A stretch of 64,000 bases of DNA from Leptothermofonsia sichuanensis E412 (GCF_019891175.1 NZ_CP072600.1:744001-808000); one strand, 5' to 3'; shown: positions 27,027-36,622, counted from the stretch's first letter. Made by a program: numbers and translations. The notes: generated from the letters alone by a model not told the origin.

Positions 27027-28085
27027 TTAAAGAGCGTTACCACGAGGTAGAACCTCCTCAGGGAAGATAAACTTTTCATGGGGCTGATCCTGAGGTGCCA
27101 TCCAGGCGCGGATGCCCTCATTCAGCAGAATGTTCTTCGTGTAGAACGTTTCAAATTCAGGGTCTTCGGCAGCCCGCAATTCCTGCGACACAAAGTCGTA
27201 TGCCCGCAGGTTCAGCGCCAGACCCACAATGCCCACACTCGCCATCCACAACCCGGTCACGGGCACAAACAGCATGAAGAAGTGCAGCCACCGTTTGTTG
27301 GAAAAGGCAATCCCAAAAATCTGGGACCAGAAGCGGTTGGCCGTCACCATCGAATAGGTTTCTTCCGACTGGGTTGGCTCGAAGGCCCGGAACGTGTTGG
27401 CTTGCTCGCTGTCCTGGAACAGAGTGTTCTCCACGGTCGCACCGTGAATCGCACATAGCAGTGCTCCCCCCAGAATCCCCGCCACACCCATCATGTGGAA
27501 TGGATTCAGGGTGAAGTTGTGGAACCCTTGCACGAACAGGATGAACCGGAAAATCCCCGCTACCCCAAAGCTGGGCGCAAAGAACCAGCTCGATTGTCCC
27601 AGCGGGTACATCAGAAACACGCTGACAAAGACCGCGATCGGGCCGGTGAAGGCGATCGCGTTGTAGGGGCGAATCCCCACCAGGCGAGCAATCTCTATCT
27701 GGCGCAGACAGAAGCCAATCAGACCAAAGGCTCCGTGCAGAGCCACAAAGGTCCATAGGCCCCCAATCTGACACCAGCGGGTGAAGTCCCCTTGCGCTTC
27801 TGGTCCCCACAGAAACAGCAGGGAGTGTCCGAAGCTATCCGCCGGGGTGGAGACCGCAACGGTCAAAAAGTTGCAGCCTTCCAGATAAGAAGAGGCCAGT
27901 CCGTGGGTATACCAGGAAGTGACAAAGGTGGTGCCAGTCAGCCAGCCGCCCAACGCCAGGTAAGCGCAGGGGAACAGCAGCAGACCGGACCAGCCGATGA
28001 AGACGAAGCGATCGCGCTTCAGCCAGTCGTCGAGAACGTCGAACCATCCTCGATCAGCAGGCGCACGTCCGACTGCGGTGATCAT
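27027..28085 (-). CDS. psbD: Photosystem II D2 protein (monocistronic psbD copy)
   Basis: 352 aa from the ATG at 28085 ([14 protein letters not shown]), matching D2 length; a frame extension to 28157 is not part of D2. GGAG precedes the start. Key residues sit at canonical D2 numbers: tyrosine D Y160, H189, chlorophyll ligand H197, iron ligands H214 and H268, and W253/F261 at the QA site. From memory of cyanobacterial D2, G177, V185 and F191 replace A, F and W, all near tyrosine D. psbC, which usually overlaps the 3' end of psbD, is absent and a terminator follows, so this is probably a second, regulated psbD. A loose TTTACGTTTCTTTAC near 28297 recalls an HLR1 site but is weak. Five transmembrane helices. 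Confidence 0.96.
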   Translation of the reverse strand: MITAVGRAPADRGWFDVLDDWLKRDRFVFIGWSGLLLFPCAYLALGGWLTGTTFVTSWYTHGLASSYLEGCNFLTVAVSTPADSFGHSLLFLWGPEAQGDFTRWCQIGGLWTFVALHGAFGLIGFCLRQIEIARLVGIRPYNAIAFTGPIAVFVSVFLMYPLGQSSWFFAPSFGVAGIFRFILFVQGFHNFTLNPFHMMGVAGILGGALLCAIHGATVENTLFQDSEQANTFRAFEPTQSEETYSMVTANRFWSQIFGIAFSNKRWLHFFMLFVPVTGLWMASVGIVGLALNLRAYDFVSQELRAAEDPEFETFYTKNILLNEGIRAWMAPQDQPHEKFIFPEEVLPRGNAL

Positions 28086-28166
28086 GGGCGAAAACTCCAG
28101 ATAGTTAAATATGAGGACTGAAAAACTGTAACTCTCTACAAATCCATTCGTCGCCATGAATTCAGA

Positions 28167-28261
28167 TATAGTCCTTTTTCAGGGTGTGAGGTAGAGGAAA
28201 GGGATGAAACACCCACTGTACCTCAGACTCCCATCTCTCACTCAATGGAGAAGGACTATAG
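28167..28261. repeat. Dispersed repeat family A, copy 4
   Basis: Ends TATAGTCCTT and AAGGACTATA form a 10-bp perfect inverted repeat; interior carries GGGTGTGAGGTA and CACTGTACCTCAGAC. It lies 82 bp upstream of the psbD start, inside its probable promoter or 5' leader region. Confidence 0.75.
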
Positions 28262-28394
28262 ATAAATTCAAACAATCGGCTGAAATGTGAGTAGAGTTTA
28301 CGTTTCTTTACCGTCCCTCAATTATAGGGACATCTCTTAGAATTTGCCAGACAGATCCTTAACAGAAGTTAAAGTTATGGGAACTGGCGGCTTG

Positions 28395-29051
28395 CTAACT
28401 AAGACAGTTCCTGGCTTCCTGAGCAATCTGCGCCATCTCATCCTGAGCCAGGACTTCAAGTGCAGGGCGAGAATCCGGTCCCCCCAAACGACAGAGTGCC
28501 TGAGTCACCCGGTAGCGAATTTGCCAGTCTGGATTGGTTGCCAACGGAGTCAGTAATCGCACAGCACGCTCATCACCCAATTCTCCGAGGGAGCCGATCG
28601 CCGCTGTTTGCAGCAATTCATTGCCTGAATTCAGGGCTTCTTCCAGCAGGGGAAATGCCCGAATGTCCCCTAATTCTCCTAGAGCCGCAATAATACTGAA
28701 TTGAACCAGCCATTCAGACGTGGAGGTGTAAAGCGTCTGCAAATCGTCAAAGGCATCTTTCAATTTGAGTGCCGCCATCGCATCGGCGGCGGCGGCCTGA
28801 ACATCGGGTTCAGAATCGCTCAAACGCCCCCGCAGGAGAGCAGTTGTCTGCGCCAGATCCTGATGCCCCAGGGCAGATAGCTGGCTGACGGCAGCATAAC
28901 GAACACGAGGGTTACTGTCTCTGGCTGCCATCTGGATTAGTTGAAAACCGTCTTCCGGAGGCAGTTGACGGATCTGATTGACTGCCCGCAAGCGATCGCC
29001 AAAGTCTTGTGAATTCAATAATTCTTTAACAGATTCAGGGGTGATGCTCAT
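28395..29051 (-). CDS. nblB: NblB-like HEAT-repeat protein
   Basis: 218 aa made of about six HEAT/PBS-lyase-type helical repeats (AVNQIRQLPPEDGFQLIQ, ALGELGDIRAFPLLEEAL, SLGELGDERAVRLLTPL). The N-terminus MSITPESVKELLNSQDFGDR matches my memory of NblB, needed for phycobilisome breakdown under nutrient stress; CpcE/F-type phycobilin lyases share the fold. Its ATG overlaps the stop of the upstream CBS gene (ATGA at 29048-29051), so the two are one operon. The NblB call is recognition, not proof. Confidence 0.7.
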   Translation of the reverse strand: MSITPESVKELLNSQDFGDRLRAVNQIRQLPPEDGFQLIQMAARDSNPRVRYAAVSQLSALGHQDLAQTTALLRGRLSDSEPDVQAAAADAMAALKLKDAFDDLQTLYTSTSEWLVQFSIIAALGELGDIRAFPLLEEALNSGNELLQTAAIGSLGELGDERAVRLLTPLATNPDWQIRYRVTQALCRLGGPDSRPALEVLAQDEMAQIAQEARNCLS

Positions 29052-29515
29052 GTCGATTGCTCCGATGCCATTGCCCGCACAATATCACCACGGGTCAAAA
29101 TTCCTACCACATGCCGTGTTGAGTCTAAAACTGGAAGACGATGGACACCGCCTTCGTGCATCAAGCGGGCAGCTTCCTGCAAGGACTGGTTGGGTGTAAT
29201 TGTGGTTGGATTCCGGGTCATGACCTCGCCCACGGTTTCCCCCAACGCTTTATGCAAATCCCGCTCATAGCGGGCAGGGTTTTCCAGATAAATCACACTA
29301 TCCAACAGCATGATGTATGCCGGAGGCGTGACCCCCGATTCTCGCCACATCAAGTCTGTCTCCGAAATAACGCCGACCAATTTACCATCCGCATCCACAA
29401 CCGGCAAACCGCTAATGCGACGCTCTGCCAGAGTGCGAATTACGTCTGTCAGTGGGGTATCGGGGTTGACCGTAATTGGATCACGGGTCATAACATCCCC
29501 AACAGTTTTGGGCAT
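29048..29515 (-). CDS. Tandem CBS-domain protein
   Basis: 155 aa from the ATG at 29515; a TTG at 29521 also is possible. Two CBS domains (VGDVMTRDPITVNPDTPL and VGEVMTRNPTTITPNQSL, each ending in LPVVD/LPVLD and VGVISETD/VGILTRGD) form a Bateman module and nothing else. Such stand-alone proteins sense adenine nucleotides and regulate partners. Between the two CBS domains is a 40-residue segment with WRESGVTPPAYIMLLDSVIYL, common in cyanobacterial members. Translationally coupled to the nblB-like gene. Confidence 0.88.
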   Translation of the reverse strand: MPKTVGDVMTRDPITVNPDTPLTDVIRTLAERRISGLPVVDADGKLVGVISETDLMWRESGVTPPAYIMLLDSVIYLENPARYERDLHKALGETVGEVMTRNPTTITPNQSLQEAARLMHEGGVHRLPVLDSTRHVVGILTRGDIVRAMASEQST

Positions 29516-29693
29516 GCTCAACAGCTATCCCTCATGAAACGTCCAAGTTCATTGTAGGGAATTGCGGGGATCCGCCAAGTTGGATTTATCAGGATGTTAC
29601 AGAAGGGTAGGGCTGAGTAGCCGTATGAGTTGAAAGGCTTCAATTGGTGGCTAATGAGTCAGGATGGCTGCAACAAAGTATGCCTGAGTATGC

Positions 29694-31163
29694 CTAAAAT
29701 TTCCTCGTCCACTCCTGCCAGCGTTCAACCACCACCTTTGTCTGGGTAAAAAACTCAACTGCCTGCTGCCCCTGTCCATGCAGGTCACCAAAGAAGCTAT
29801 CTTTCCAGCCACTGAAGGGGAAGAACGCCATTGGGGCGGCAACCCCAATATTGATTCCAATATTTCCGGCTTCAGCCTCATAGCGGAACTGGCGGGCGGC
29901 GGCTCCACTGCTGGTGAATAAACATGCCATATTGCCATAGTGTCCCTGATTAATCAGGGCGATCGCCGCCTCAAGGGTGTCCAAATGAATCAGACTGAGC
30001 ACAGGACCGAAGATTTCTGTCTGGGCAATTTTGCCAGTCGGGTCAATGTCTTGCAGGATGGTAGGACGAACGAAATAGCCATTTTCATAGCCAGCAATCT
30101 GGGGCTGACGACCATCGACCAGCACTTTTGCCCCCTCCTCAACTCCTTGTTGAATCAGGGCTTCGATCCGACTCCGGCTCTGGGCGGTGATCACTGGACC
30201 CATCTGGACGCCTGCCTCCAGCCCATAGCCCACGATGCGAGACCGGGCAGTGTCAGCGATCGCCTCTGTAAAAGTTTGGCGGGCTTCTCCAACGGTGATG
30301 GCAACCGAGGCAGCAAGGCAGCGCTGCCCGGCACAACCAAAGGCACTGTCTGCCATAATCCGGGTTGTCATGGCAATATCAGCATCGGGTAGCACAATCA
30401 CTGGATTTTTTGCCCCACCCTGACACTGGGCACGTTTGCCATTGGCAGCGGCACGACTGTAGATGTAACGGGCAACAGGCGTAGAACCAACAAAGCTAAT
30501 TGCCCGGATCAGGGGGTGTTCCAGAATCGCATCAACGGCTTCTGTTGTGCCATTGACCAGATTGACCACACCTTTGGGTAGCCCTGTTTGCTCCAGTAGA
30601 TGCATGATGGTTTGCAGCGTCAATGGCACCTTCTCCGACGGTTTGATGATGTAGGTGTTGCCACAGGCGATCGCATAGGGCATGAACCAGAAAGGAATCA
30701 TTCCCGGAAAGTTAAAGGGACAGATTGCGGCTGCCACCCCTACCGGCTGTCGTATCATAAATTCATCAATGCCCCTGGCAATATCCTCTGAGTTGTAGCC
30801 CTGTATCAGAGTCGGCATCCCACAGGCGACCTCCACATTTTCAATCGCCCGCCGCACTTCTCCCCTTGACTCTGCCAGAGTTTTGCCACACTCCTGGGTA
30901 ATGGTACGTGCCAGATCCTCCAGATGGTTTTCCAGCAAAACCTTAAGTTTGAACAGGTATTGAATGCGATCGCCCGCCGGAGTCCGACGCCAGTTCACAA
31001 ATGCCTGGGCGGCTGCCTGAGCCGCCCGGTCTACCTCCCCCGCAGTCGATAGGGGTACTTTTGCCAGCACCTCCGTTGTGGCGGGATTTACCACATCCAG
31101 GAACTCCGTAGCCTCAGAAGCACACCATTCCCCATCAATATAATTCTGCAAAACGGCTGTCAT
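29694..31163 (-). CDS. mmsA: CoA-acylating methylmalonate-semialdehyde dehydrogenase
   Basis: 489 aa from the ATG at 31163; GTG at 31172 is the alternative. ALDH fold with catalytic Cys in [16 protein letters not shown]-binding [20 protein letters not shown], and the MmsA/IolA traits [16 protein letters not shown] and [15 protein letters not shown]. The usual ALDH general-base Glu is replaced by Gln (QGGAKNP), as expected for CoA-dependent MmsA. Converts methylmalonate or malonate semialdehyde to propionyl- or acetyl-CoA. No valine or inositol catabolic genes are adjacent, so its pathway in this strain is open. Confidence 0.9.
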   Translation of the reverse strand: MTAVLQNYIDGEWCASEATEFLDVVNPATTEVLAKVPLSTAGEVDRAAQAAAQAFVNWRRTPAGDRIQYLFKLKVLLENHLEDLARTITQECGKTLAESRGEVRRAIENVEVACGMPTLIQGYNSEDIARGIDEFMIRQPVGVAAAICPFNFPGMIPFWFMPYAIACGNTYIIKPSEKVPLTLQTIMHLLEQTGLPKGVVNLVNGTTEAVDAILEHPLIRAISFVGSTPVARYIYSRAAANGKRAQCQGGAKNPVIVLPDADIAMTTRIMADSAFGCAGQRCLAASVAITVGEARQTFTEAIADTARSRIVGYGLEAGVQMGPVITAQSRSRIEALIQQGVEEGAKVLVDGRQPQIAGYENGYFVRPTILQDIDPTGKIAQTEIFGPVLSLIHLDTLEAAIALINQGHYGNMACLFTSSGAAARQFRYEAEAGNIGINIGVAAPMAFFPFSGWKDSFFGDLHGQGQQAVEFFTQTKVVVERWQEWTRKF

Positions 31164-31301
31164 TGGAATCACTCACTCTATACTCAGCAGGCAGGCTATG
31201 CCAGTGGCTACTCAAGGTTGCAAAGTAACCACCTGATTTTGATTAAACTTAATCGGAAATAAGGGGAATGGAACGAGAACAGGAACTTCCTTCGGAAATC
31301 G

Positions 31302-31790
31302 TCATCTAAGCAACTGCAATCCTCCGACGTGTGAACTGTAGCGATCGCCCGGCTTCTCGGCAAGCATTTTATCCAGAACATCTGCCAGCAGATCACTCAC
31401 ATCCGCATGGGAACGCCACTGCCACTCCAGCGAACGGTTCATCAGAGAACCGGGTTCTTTCCCTGTCAACAGGACGATCGCACTTACGGCCAGAGAGTAA
31501 AGATCACTGCAAGGGTAGCATTGCCCCATCCGAATTTGTTCTGGAGGAGAATAGCCAAATTTGCCCACGAAGGAAGCCTCACGTATGGGACTGGAGTTGC
31601 CCGACGTGAGATCCCAAATTTGCGATACTCGCTGGTTTACCAGTCCAAAATCGATCAATACAGGCTGTAATTGACCATCGGGCAGCATTATATTGTCCAG
31701 AGAAATATCCCGGTGAACAATTTCGTTCCTATGTAAATAGTCCAAAACTGGCAATAAGTCCTGGAGCCACTGGTTAAAGACTCTGCTTCA
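31302..31790 (-). pseudogene. Ser/Thr protein kinase remnant (C-lobe only)
   Basis: About 160 residues of an eukaryotic-type kinase: VLDYLHRNEIVHRDISLDN (HRD loop), VLIDFGLVN (DFG), GYSPPEQI (APE region), SDLYSLAVSAIVLLTG, ending in DRYSSHVGG. The N-lobe with the Gly loop and catalytic Lys is missing: homology runs up to about 31783 and is cut by an in-frame TGA. Nothing kinase-like follows upstream. It is a truncated gene, not functional as a kinase. A family B repeat (31853) lies just beyond the break. Confidence 0.75.
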
Positions 31791-31852
31791 TCTCAGGATA
31801 TGAAAAAAATCGAATTCCTATAGACGATTGGCAGTAATGTAATGGGCTAAAG

Positions 31853-31921
31853 AAAGCTTATCCGAAAACTTCCTCAGTCTGGATTTGAGCTTTGTCCATT
31901 GGGGCTTTTCGGATAGGCTTT
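31853..31921. repeat. Dispersed repeat family B, copy 1
   Basis: About 70 bp, ends AAAGCTTATCCGAAAA and TTTTCGGATAGGCTTT (imperfect 16-bp inverted repeats), centre CCTCAGTCTGGATTTGAGC. Copies at 34874, 36551, 38752 and a partial one at 42964. Confidence 0.8.
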
Positions 31922-31986
31922 GAATACATACACAGGAATCCTTTTTCACAATCCAGATGGGTCACGATATTTGAGCATGCTGTTGG

Positions 31987-32562
31987 TTACCCTGCATAGC
32001 CGGACTGATGAATCAGGGTAGCTATAAAACGGGCAGCGGTTGTGGCAACGGGCGGTTGGATAGGATTGGTAGAGATCTGCCAGCCAGTTGCTCTCTGAGG
32101 AGATCGCCATAGAGCCAGATGATCGACCCCAGGCTCAGCATAAAACCCAGTCTTTCCTGCCCCTAAAATCGCTGAACTCCAGTGCGTAAAGTAATCATGG
32201 CTGACCCGATAGACTGGAAAACGGCCTGCTAATGGAACCCCCCAGCCATCTACAGCAATCAGCCCACAAATCTGACCGCCTGCCAGTTGCCAGCCCCAGG
32301 CAGCCCCTATGGCAGCAGCCACACCCGCACTAAATGCCACCATCAATAGAGGAAGGGAGTAGAGAGAATCCGGGGCGTTCCCAGAAAGTTGGTGCTTGAG
32401 GAAGGAAAGCAGATGGAATGAGGAATAGGCAGGATAGTGTTGCGCAGGAAAAACCAGGGGCAACTGCCCGGCGGGACAGTTGCCCATTTCGCTCCACAGC
32501 CCGGCTAGAAAGGACTCTGTCAAAGCGGGGTCATGCACTCCAGGACAAATAATCAGACGCAC
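31987..32562 (-). CDS. Alpha/beta-hydrolase-like conserved protein
   Basis: 191 aa from the GTG at 32562 (VRLIICPGVHDP), which has GAGG nine bases upstream; the longer TTG frame at 32616 has no support. IICPGVHDPALTESFLAGL resembles the first strand and oxyanion region of an alpha/beta hydrolase, and VAFSAGVAAAIGAAW holds a candidate nucleophile Ser in an FSAG elbow. A catalytic His may be in GVDHLALWRSP. Substrate unknown; similar proteins occur in cyanobacteria as hypotheticals. Lies 26 nt downstream of the HTH/acidic protein gene on the same strand region. Confidence 0.55.
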   Translation of the reverse strand: MRLIICPGVHDPALTESFLAGLWSEMGNCPAGQLPLVFPAQHYPAYSSFHLLSFLKHQLSGNAPDSLYSLPLLMVAFSAGVAAAIGAAWGWQLAGGQICGLIAVDGWGVPLAGRFPVYRVSHDYFTHWSSAILGAGKTGFYAEPGVDHLALWRSPQRATGWQISTNPIQPPVATTAARFIATLIHQSGYAG

Positions 32563-32642
32563 GATCAAAGCCCTCGCAACCAGGCATGCCGATTCCTGAG
32601 TTGATACCGTGCGCAACCTTTATAAGGAAGCTGCACACCAGA

Positions 32643-33644
32643 TTAGTTGAGCGAATAGATCTGTCCATCAATCAGCAACCGGGTGATTCCCTTTGCTTGC
32701 AGGTGGGTCGAGGTTTTTTGCAAAACTCTACCATCTGGCAACTTAATCACCCGCTGAGTGCGGGGATTAGAGTAGCGCTTGGCGACCCGGTGATTATCAA
32801 ACACAGGTAGCGTTTTCTCCTGAATTTCGGCTTCAGGAATTTGCCCCAGATCGCCAAACTCTTTCAAAGGACGGGCAATCAGCTCGGCAGAGCGATCAAC
32901 AACCAGATAGCAGGTCTTGGGCAGCGTTGCCTCTGCCAGCGGCAGTACCTGAACCAGAGCTTTGCCTGCACCTACCAGAAGCGGGCCTTCCTCTAAACGG
33001 CTGTCCAGATCATCGTCAAAGTCTTCATCCAGATCATCGTCCAGATCGTCCTCCTCCAGGTCATCTTCCTCATCCTGGTCCAGCAGTTCCTCGCCCAGCA
33101 TTTCCTGTAAGACAATGGCTTCAACAGCAAACTCATCGTCTACAGGGCCAGCCAGCCCTTCAGGGGCAGTCAGGATTTCATCCGGCATGGCAGCGGTTGA
33201 CTGACTTTCTGTAACGGCTGACTTTTCTGCAACAACCCTAGATTTAGCTAATTTAGGAGGTTCAGGTTTGACAGACTCAGGTTGAGGCAATACAGGCGGT
33301 TCAACTGGAGCCGACGATCGCCTGCGCGATCGCCGCCCATTTGATCCAGGGGCTGGCTCTGCTGCTGGCGGAATAGTAACCACTTCTAACTGCTCAATCA
33401 CTGGCTGAGGTGAACTCGCTTCAACACCCGCCTCAACAGGTTCAGCCTCGCTCAGACGCCCACTCCGCTTTTGCTGAATCAACGCCTCATATTCTTTCTC
33501 AGAGATATTACTTTTAAGAATACGGCTAATAGTACTCGTACTCACCCCATACCGACTGGCAATTGTGGAGCTAGTTTCAGGGGTTTGCCGATAGAGTTGG
33601 AGAATCGTTTGCTTGTCAGACTCAGAAAGCTTGCGAGAGGTCAT
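32643..33644 (-). CDS. HTH protein with long acidic region, unknown function
   Basis: 333 aa from the ATG at 33644 (MTSRKLSESDKQTIL); the 30 residues before it in the longer frame do not look coding. Residues 1-55 are a transposase-like helix-turn-helix (LYRQTPETSSTIASRYGVSTSTISRIL). The middle is low complexity, with an Arg-rich RRSRRRSS patch and an Asp/Glu stretch of about 35 residues (around 205-240). The last ~90 residues are folded (TCYLVVDRSAELIARPL, KLPDGRVLQKTSTHLQ). A domesticated DNA-binding protein is plausible; no catalytic DDE triad is seen. The membrane-protein gene upstream ends 93 bp away. Confidence 0.6.
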   Translation of the reverse strand: MTSRKLSESDKQTILQLYRQTPETSSTIASRYGVSTSTISRILKSNISEKEYEALIQQKRSGRLSEAEPVEAGVEASSPQPVIEQLEVVTIPPAAEPAPGSNGRRSRRRSSAPVEPPVLPQPESVKPEPPKLAKSRVVAEKSAVTESQSTAAMPDEILTAPEGLAGPVDDEFAVEAIVLQEMLGEELLDQDEEDDLEEDDLDDDLDEDFDDDLDSRLEEGPLLVGAGKALVQVLPLAEATLPKTCYLVVDRSAELIARPLKEFGDLGQIPEAEIQEKTLPVFDNHRVAKRYSNPRTQRVIKLPDGRVLQKTSTHLQAKGITRLLIDGQIYSLN

Positions 33645-33737
33645 GCTGTCAGTTGTTAGGAATAGTGCCGCACCTGTCTCAATTCTATTCTGAGAAAGGC
33701 ACCTGCGTGTGAAACACAACAACTTAAAAGACACAAC

Positions 33738-34796
33738 TCAGGATGCCCGGCGGCGTCCGCCAGCACGACTGCGAGAGCGGCTTGAAACATCGTATTCCAG
33801 TGCCGCTCCAATGCCAAACAGCACACCGCTGAAAACCCAAAACACCTCCAATAACCCCCCACTCTGGTAATCCGCCAGGCGATTAGTCGCGTACTTAAAC
33901 CAGATATCGGCGATGTAGAGGGAAAAAGCGGCTGCCGCAATCATCCGCCAGGACTGAGCAAACCGCCCTCCCCAAAATGCCAGCAACAGGGTTGTGGCAA
34001 TAATCAACAGCAAAATATCGCTGATCACATAGAACCAGTCCAGAACAGATTTCATTGGCGACAGGAGTTGATCCAGAGACTTTGCCCACGCCGGGACATT
34101 TGGATTCTCCTCGGCCACAACTGCTGGAACTTTCTCTCCTGGGGTTGAGGGCATGGTTTCAGTGACGGCGGGCGCAGGTGTGGGTGCAGGCTTAGGACTT
34201 GCCAGCGGAGAAGCTTTAGGGATGGTTTTAGGAGGGGCGGGTGCCGTTTGAGCGATCGCGGGCTGGCTCAACCATAGTTGAGCACCCGTGTCGGGAGCAG
34301 GGGCCGAAACCAGATAAGCCACAATCATACCCAAAAGCCCAATCACTCCCACAATCCCCCATTGCCAGATTTCCAGGTTAAGCCGTCGGGAAATGACTGC
34401 CAGCCCCATACCAATAATCAGAAAGATATAGGTCAGGACGAAGAAAAAGTCCCCCGGCGACACATCTGGCTCAATCCCCAGCCCCAGTTCCCAATAGGAA
34501 AACAGCAGGTTGCCCACAAAATAGGACAGCATACCTAAGCCAATAAATAACCAGACGGTTCGTCCACTGACAATCTGAGGGCTGCGCCAGTTTCTAAAAC
34601 AAAGGATGGCAGCAGATATAAAAGCAACGGTTTCAAAAATCGAAGTTCCTACTGAATACCAGTAGGGGCGCTCCTGCCCTGGGGCTGTTATGCTGAAAAG
34701 CAGAAAAAACAATAATGCCAGAACTGCCCAGGCGATCCCTGCAAGGACAATTGTCTGAACTGAAAGTGTCGATTTAGAAGCAGATGACTTGTTCAA
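33738..34796 (-). CDS. Polytopic membrane protein with Pro-rich loop
   Basis: 352 aa, TTG start (no ATG nearby; weak TAGG upstream). About seven or eight hydrophobic segments: 13-36, 50-68, 82-103, 115-135, 146-165, 262-282, 290-308 and 318-338. A Pro/Ala/Thr-rich segment (about 178-235, SPKPAPTPAPAV) separates the two halves. The C-terminus is Arg/Ser-rich. Function not recognised; conserved-hypothetical in appearance. Same strand as the HTH/acidic gene. Confidence 0.6.
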   Translation of the reverse strand: MNKSSASKSTLSVQTIVLAGIAWAVLALLFFLLFSITAPGQERPYWYSVGTSIFETVAFISAAILCFRNWRSPQIVSGRTVWLFIGLGMLSYFVGNLLFSYWELGLGIEPDVSPGDFFFVLTYIFLIIGMGLAVISRRLNLEIWQWGIVGVIGLLGMIVAYLVSAPAPDTGAQLWLSQPAIAQTAPAPPKTIPKASPLASPKPAPTPAPAVTETMPSTPGEKVPAVVAEENPNVPAWAKSLDQLLSPMKSVLDWFYVISDILLLIIATTLLLAFWGGRFAQSWRMIAAAAFSLYIADIWFKYATNRLADYQSGGLLEVFWVFSGVLFGIGAALEYDVSSRSRSRAGGRRRAS

Positions 34797-34873
34797 GGAA
34801 CTGCCTACCAGAAATTCAATGAAGGGACGGAAAGCGTGGAAAAGAGAAACAGTATCTGTCAGGGTTACCCCTT

Positions 34874-34944
34874 AAAAGCCTATCTGAAAAGCCCCGACTG
34901 TCAAAGCCCAAACCCAGACTGAGGAAGTCTTCGGATCGGCTTTT
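34874..34944. repeat. Dispersed repeat family B, copy 2
   Basis: AAAAGCCTATCTGAAAAGCCCC at left and GGAAGTCTTCGGATCGGCTTTT at right, with AACCCAGACTGAGG in the centre. Between two same-strand genes. Confidence 0.8.
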
Positions 34945-35007
34945 AACAAGAGTCGAATCTTAGTCGAAAGTGAGGCTGATGGAACAGAACGTGAACATTT
35001 CTTTAAG

Positions 35008-35679
35008 CTAACGCCAGAGTTTTCCCAGGGGAGACTGGTTTAACCAGGCTTGAAACTGGGCGCGATCGTTCCCCGACAGATCCTGCAACGTGTCCACCGC
35101 CCGCTCAACAAACGTGGTGTTTCCAAAATACGCTTTGCCCAGGCGGTGCAGCTCTTGTAGCAAAGTGTTAAGATGGTGCTCCTGCCAGGGGGGAATATGA
35201 GCTGCATTCAATGGATCCATTGTCAGCAAATGTTTGATGGCATCGGGGCTTTCTGCCTGGGGGAAATGCCACTGTTTGAACACCTCCGCAATATCTTTTT
35301 GAAAGAGTCCTGCCTGTCTGCCGCCCAGTAAATCTTCGATATCGATATAAACTGCCTGCAACATCAACAAACAGGCTTTAACATAGGTTGGAGCCTGGGT
35401 TGCTCCTCCAGTTGTATTCTCCCCTTCACCCGCAAGGTGTTCCAGGCGAATCTTACCCCATACACTGTATCGCTCCGGTTCTTCCAGGAGAACACAGGCT
35501 TTTCCCTGATTATCCGTCAGGTCCCGCCAGAATGCCTTTGCTTCTTCCTCCTGACTGGCATTGAACACGCTGATCAAGCGGAAGGTTTGCCCCTGGTAGG
35601 TCAAAATAGGAATCTGTTGATCCTTTTTAGGGTGCTGAACGCTTGAAATTTCAACATCCTGCCGCTTTAGAATAAACAT
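35008..35679 (-). CDS. Conserved cyanobacterial protein (possibly Npun_F0813 family)
   Basis: 223 aa, soluble, no TM. N-terminus MFILKRQDVEISSVQHPKKD and AKAFWRDLTDNQGKACVLL recall a cyanobacteria-only family catalogued as Npun_F0813; this is memory and not checked. The middle has a hydrophobic helix pair (TYVKACLLMLQAVYIDIEDLL) and the C-terminus is helical. No catalytic motif. Start ATG at 35679. Monocistronic, 340 bp before a tRNA gene. Confidence 0.6.
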   Translation of the reverse strand: MFILKRQDVEISSVQHPKKDQQIPILTYQGQTFRLISVFNASQEEEAKAFWRDLTDNQGKACVLLEEPERYSVWGKIRLEHLAGEGENTTGGATQAPTYVKACLLMLQAVYIDIEDLLGGRQAGLFQKDIAEVFKQWHFPQAESPDAIKHLLTMDPLNAAHIPPWQEHHLNTLLQELHRLGKAYFGNTTFVERAVDTLQDLSGNDRAQFQAWLNQSPLGKLWR

Positions 35680-36019
35680 GACACTGCCGGTAACCTTTTA
35701 TCAGGAGGGGGAGGAGCAAGGGCGGATGATGGAAGGGACTTACCAGGCAAACCCAGAATGGAACCCCTGCCAGCGAGGAAAGAAGTGATTCAAGTCATGT
35801 TAGCCCATCATCATCTTAATCAATTCCCATTTTCTGGCTGTTAGTGTACACATACTGGAAAATTCTGGAACCTTCTGTCTGGCAATGCCGGGATAGAGAA
35901 CTTCTAACCCATGGGCACTCAATTCAACACTGTTACTGTTAAGCTTATACCCTGGGGAAAGCCATCGTGCTACTTTACTTTAAGGGCGAAGTTGGATTGA
36001 AGCCTAACTTGCTTCCTTA
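35680..36019. other. Intergenic region before tRNA-Arg
   Basis: 340 bp divergent spacer. Promoters for the minus-strand gene and the tRNA are expected, but I see no distinct repeat, ORF or terminator. Confidence 0.4.
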
Positions 36020-36092
<73 letters not shown>

Positions 36093-36166
36093 TTTGTAAC
36101 CATAGCAGGGATCAACCTTGTTATCGGGCAGATTTTAAGGATAGAGGATGTAATAACCTGTAAAAC

Positions 36167-36226
36167 TAACCAGAAAGACACAAAGGACACAAAGCAGGCT
36201 CCTGGTACTCTTTGTATCTTTCTGGT
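36167..36226. repeat. CACAAAG-type inverted repeat
   Basis: AACCAGAAAGACACAAAG pairs with CTTTGTATCTTTCTGGTT (one mismatch in 18) around a 20-nt loop. Related to the CACAGAGG/CACAAAGG repeats at 38.9, 48.6, 49.4 and 52.8 kb. Confidence 0.7.
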
Positions 36227-36280
36227 TCTGTTTCAGTCTGATATCTCAAATTAACGCGACGAAGGGCGACAACCTCCAGA

Positions 36281-36377
36281 TCCACGATGTCTGGGGAAAT
36301 CAGCCAGTCGATTCGATTGAATTCCATGAGACACCGGAGATCTTGGCTTCCAAGTTGCACATGGCGTTAATTAATTC
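36281..36377 (+). repeat. Dispersed repeat family D, copy 1
   Basis: About 97 bp with CAGCCAGTCGATTCGATTGA, GAGACACCGG and CAAGTTGCACATGGCGTTA in the same order and orientation as the copy at 62001-62100. Confidence 0.75.
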
Positions 36378-36496
36378 TCATTCCTAAGCCCGGTTATTTT
36401 ATAGACAAAGATCTATTTATCTAATCGGAAATAGTGATTTCCATTTATGAATTTCCTTTTTATTATCAAGTAGAGAGCTTATGCTCCCTTCCATAG

Positions 36497-36540
36497 AGCG
36501 TTGCACGATCAAGAATTTTTTTTCTCCGATGTGCAACGCT
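36497..36540. repeat. 10-bp perfect inverted repeat
   Basis: AGCGTTGCAC (36497-36506) and GTGCAACGCT (36531-36540) flank a T-tract loop. No gene ends immediately upstream, so a terminator role is unclear. Confidence 0.5.
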
Positions 36541-36550
36541 TTTCCTATTA

Positions 36551-36622
36551 AGAGCTGATCCAAAACCTTCCTCAGTCTGGGTTTGGGGTTTGACCGTTGG
36601 AGCTTTTCAGATAGCCTTTAAA
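36551..36622. repeat. Dispersed repeat family B, copy 3
   Basis: Reverse orientation copy: AGAGCTGATCCAAAACCTTCC at left, CAGTCTGGGTTTGG in the middle, TTTTCAGATAGCCTTTAAA at right. Confidence 0.75.

Noticed and set aside
27157-27810. 217-codon frame antisense/alternate to psbD
   Set aside because: Arises from the high conservation and composition of psbD; Arg/Ser-rich, no homology.
28296-28313. HLR1-like high-light element upstream of psbD
   Set aside because: TTTACGTTTCTTTAC only loosely fits the RpaB direct-repeat consensus and lies about 210 bp from the start.
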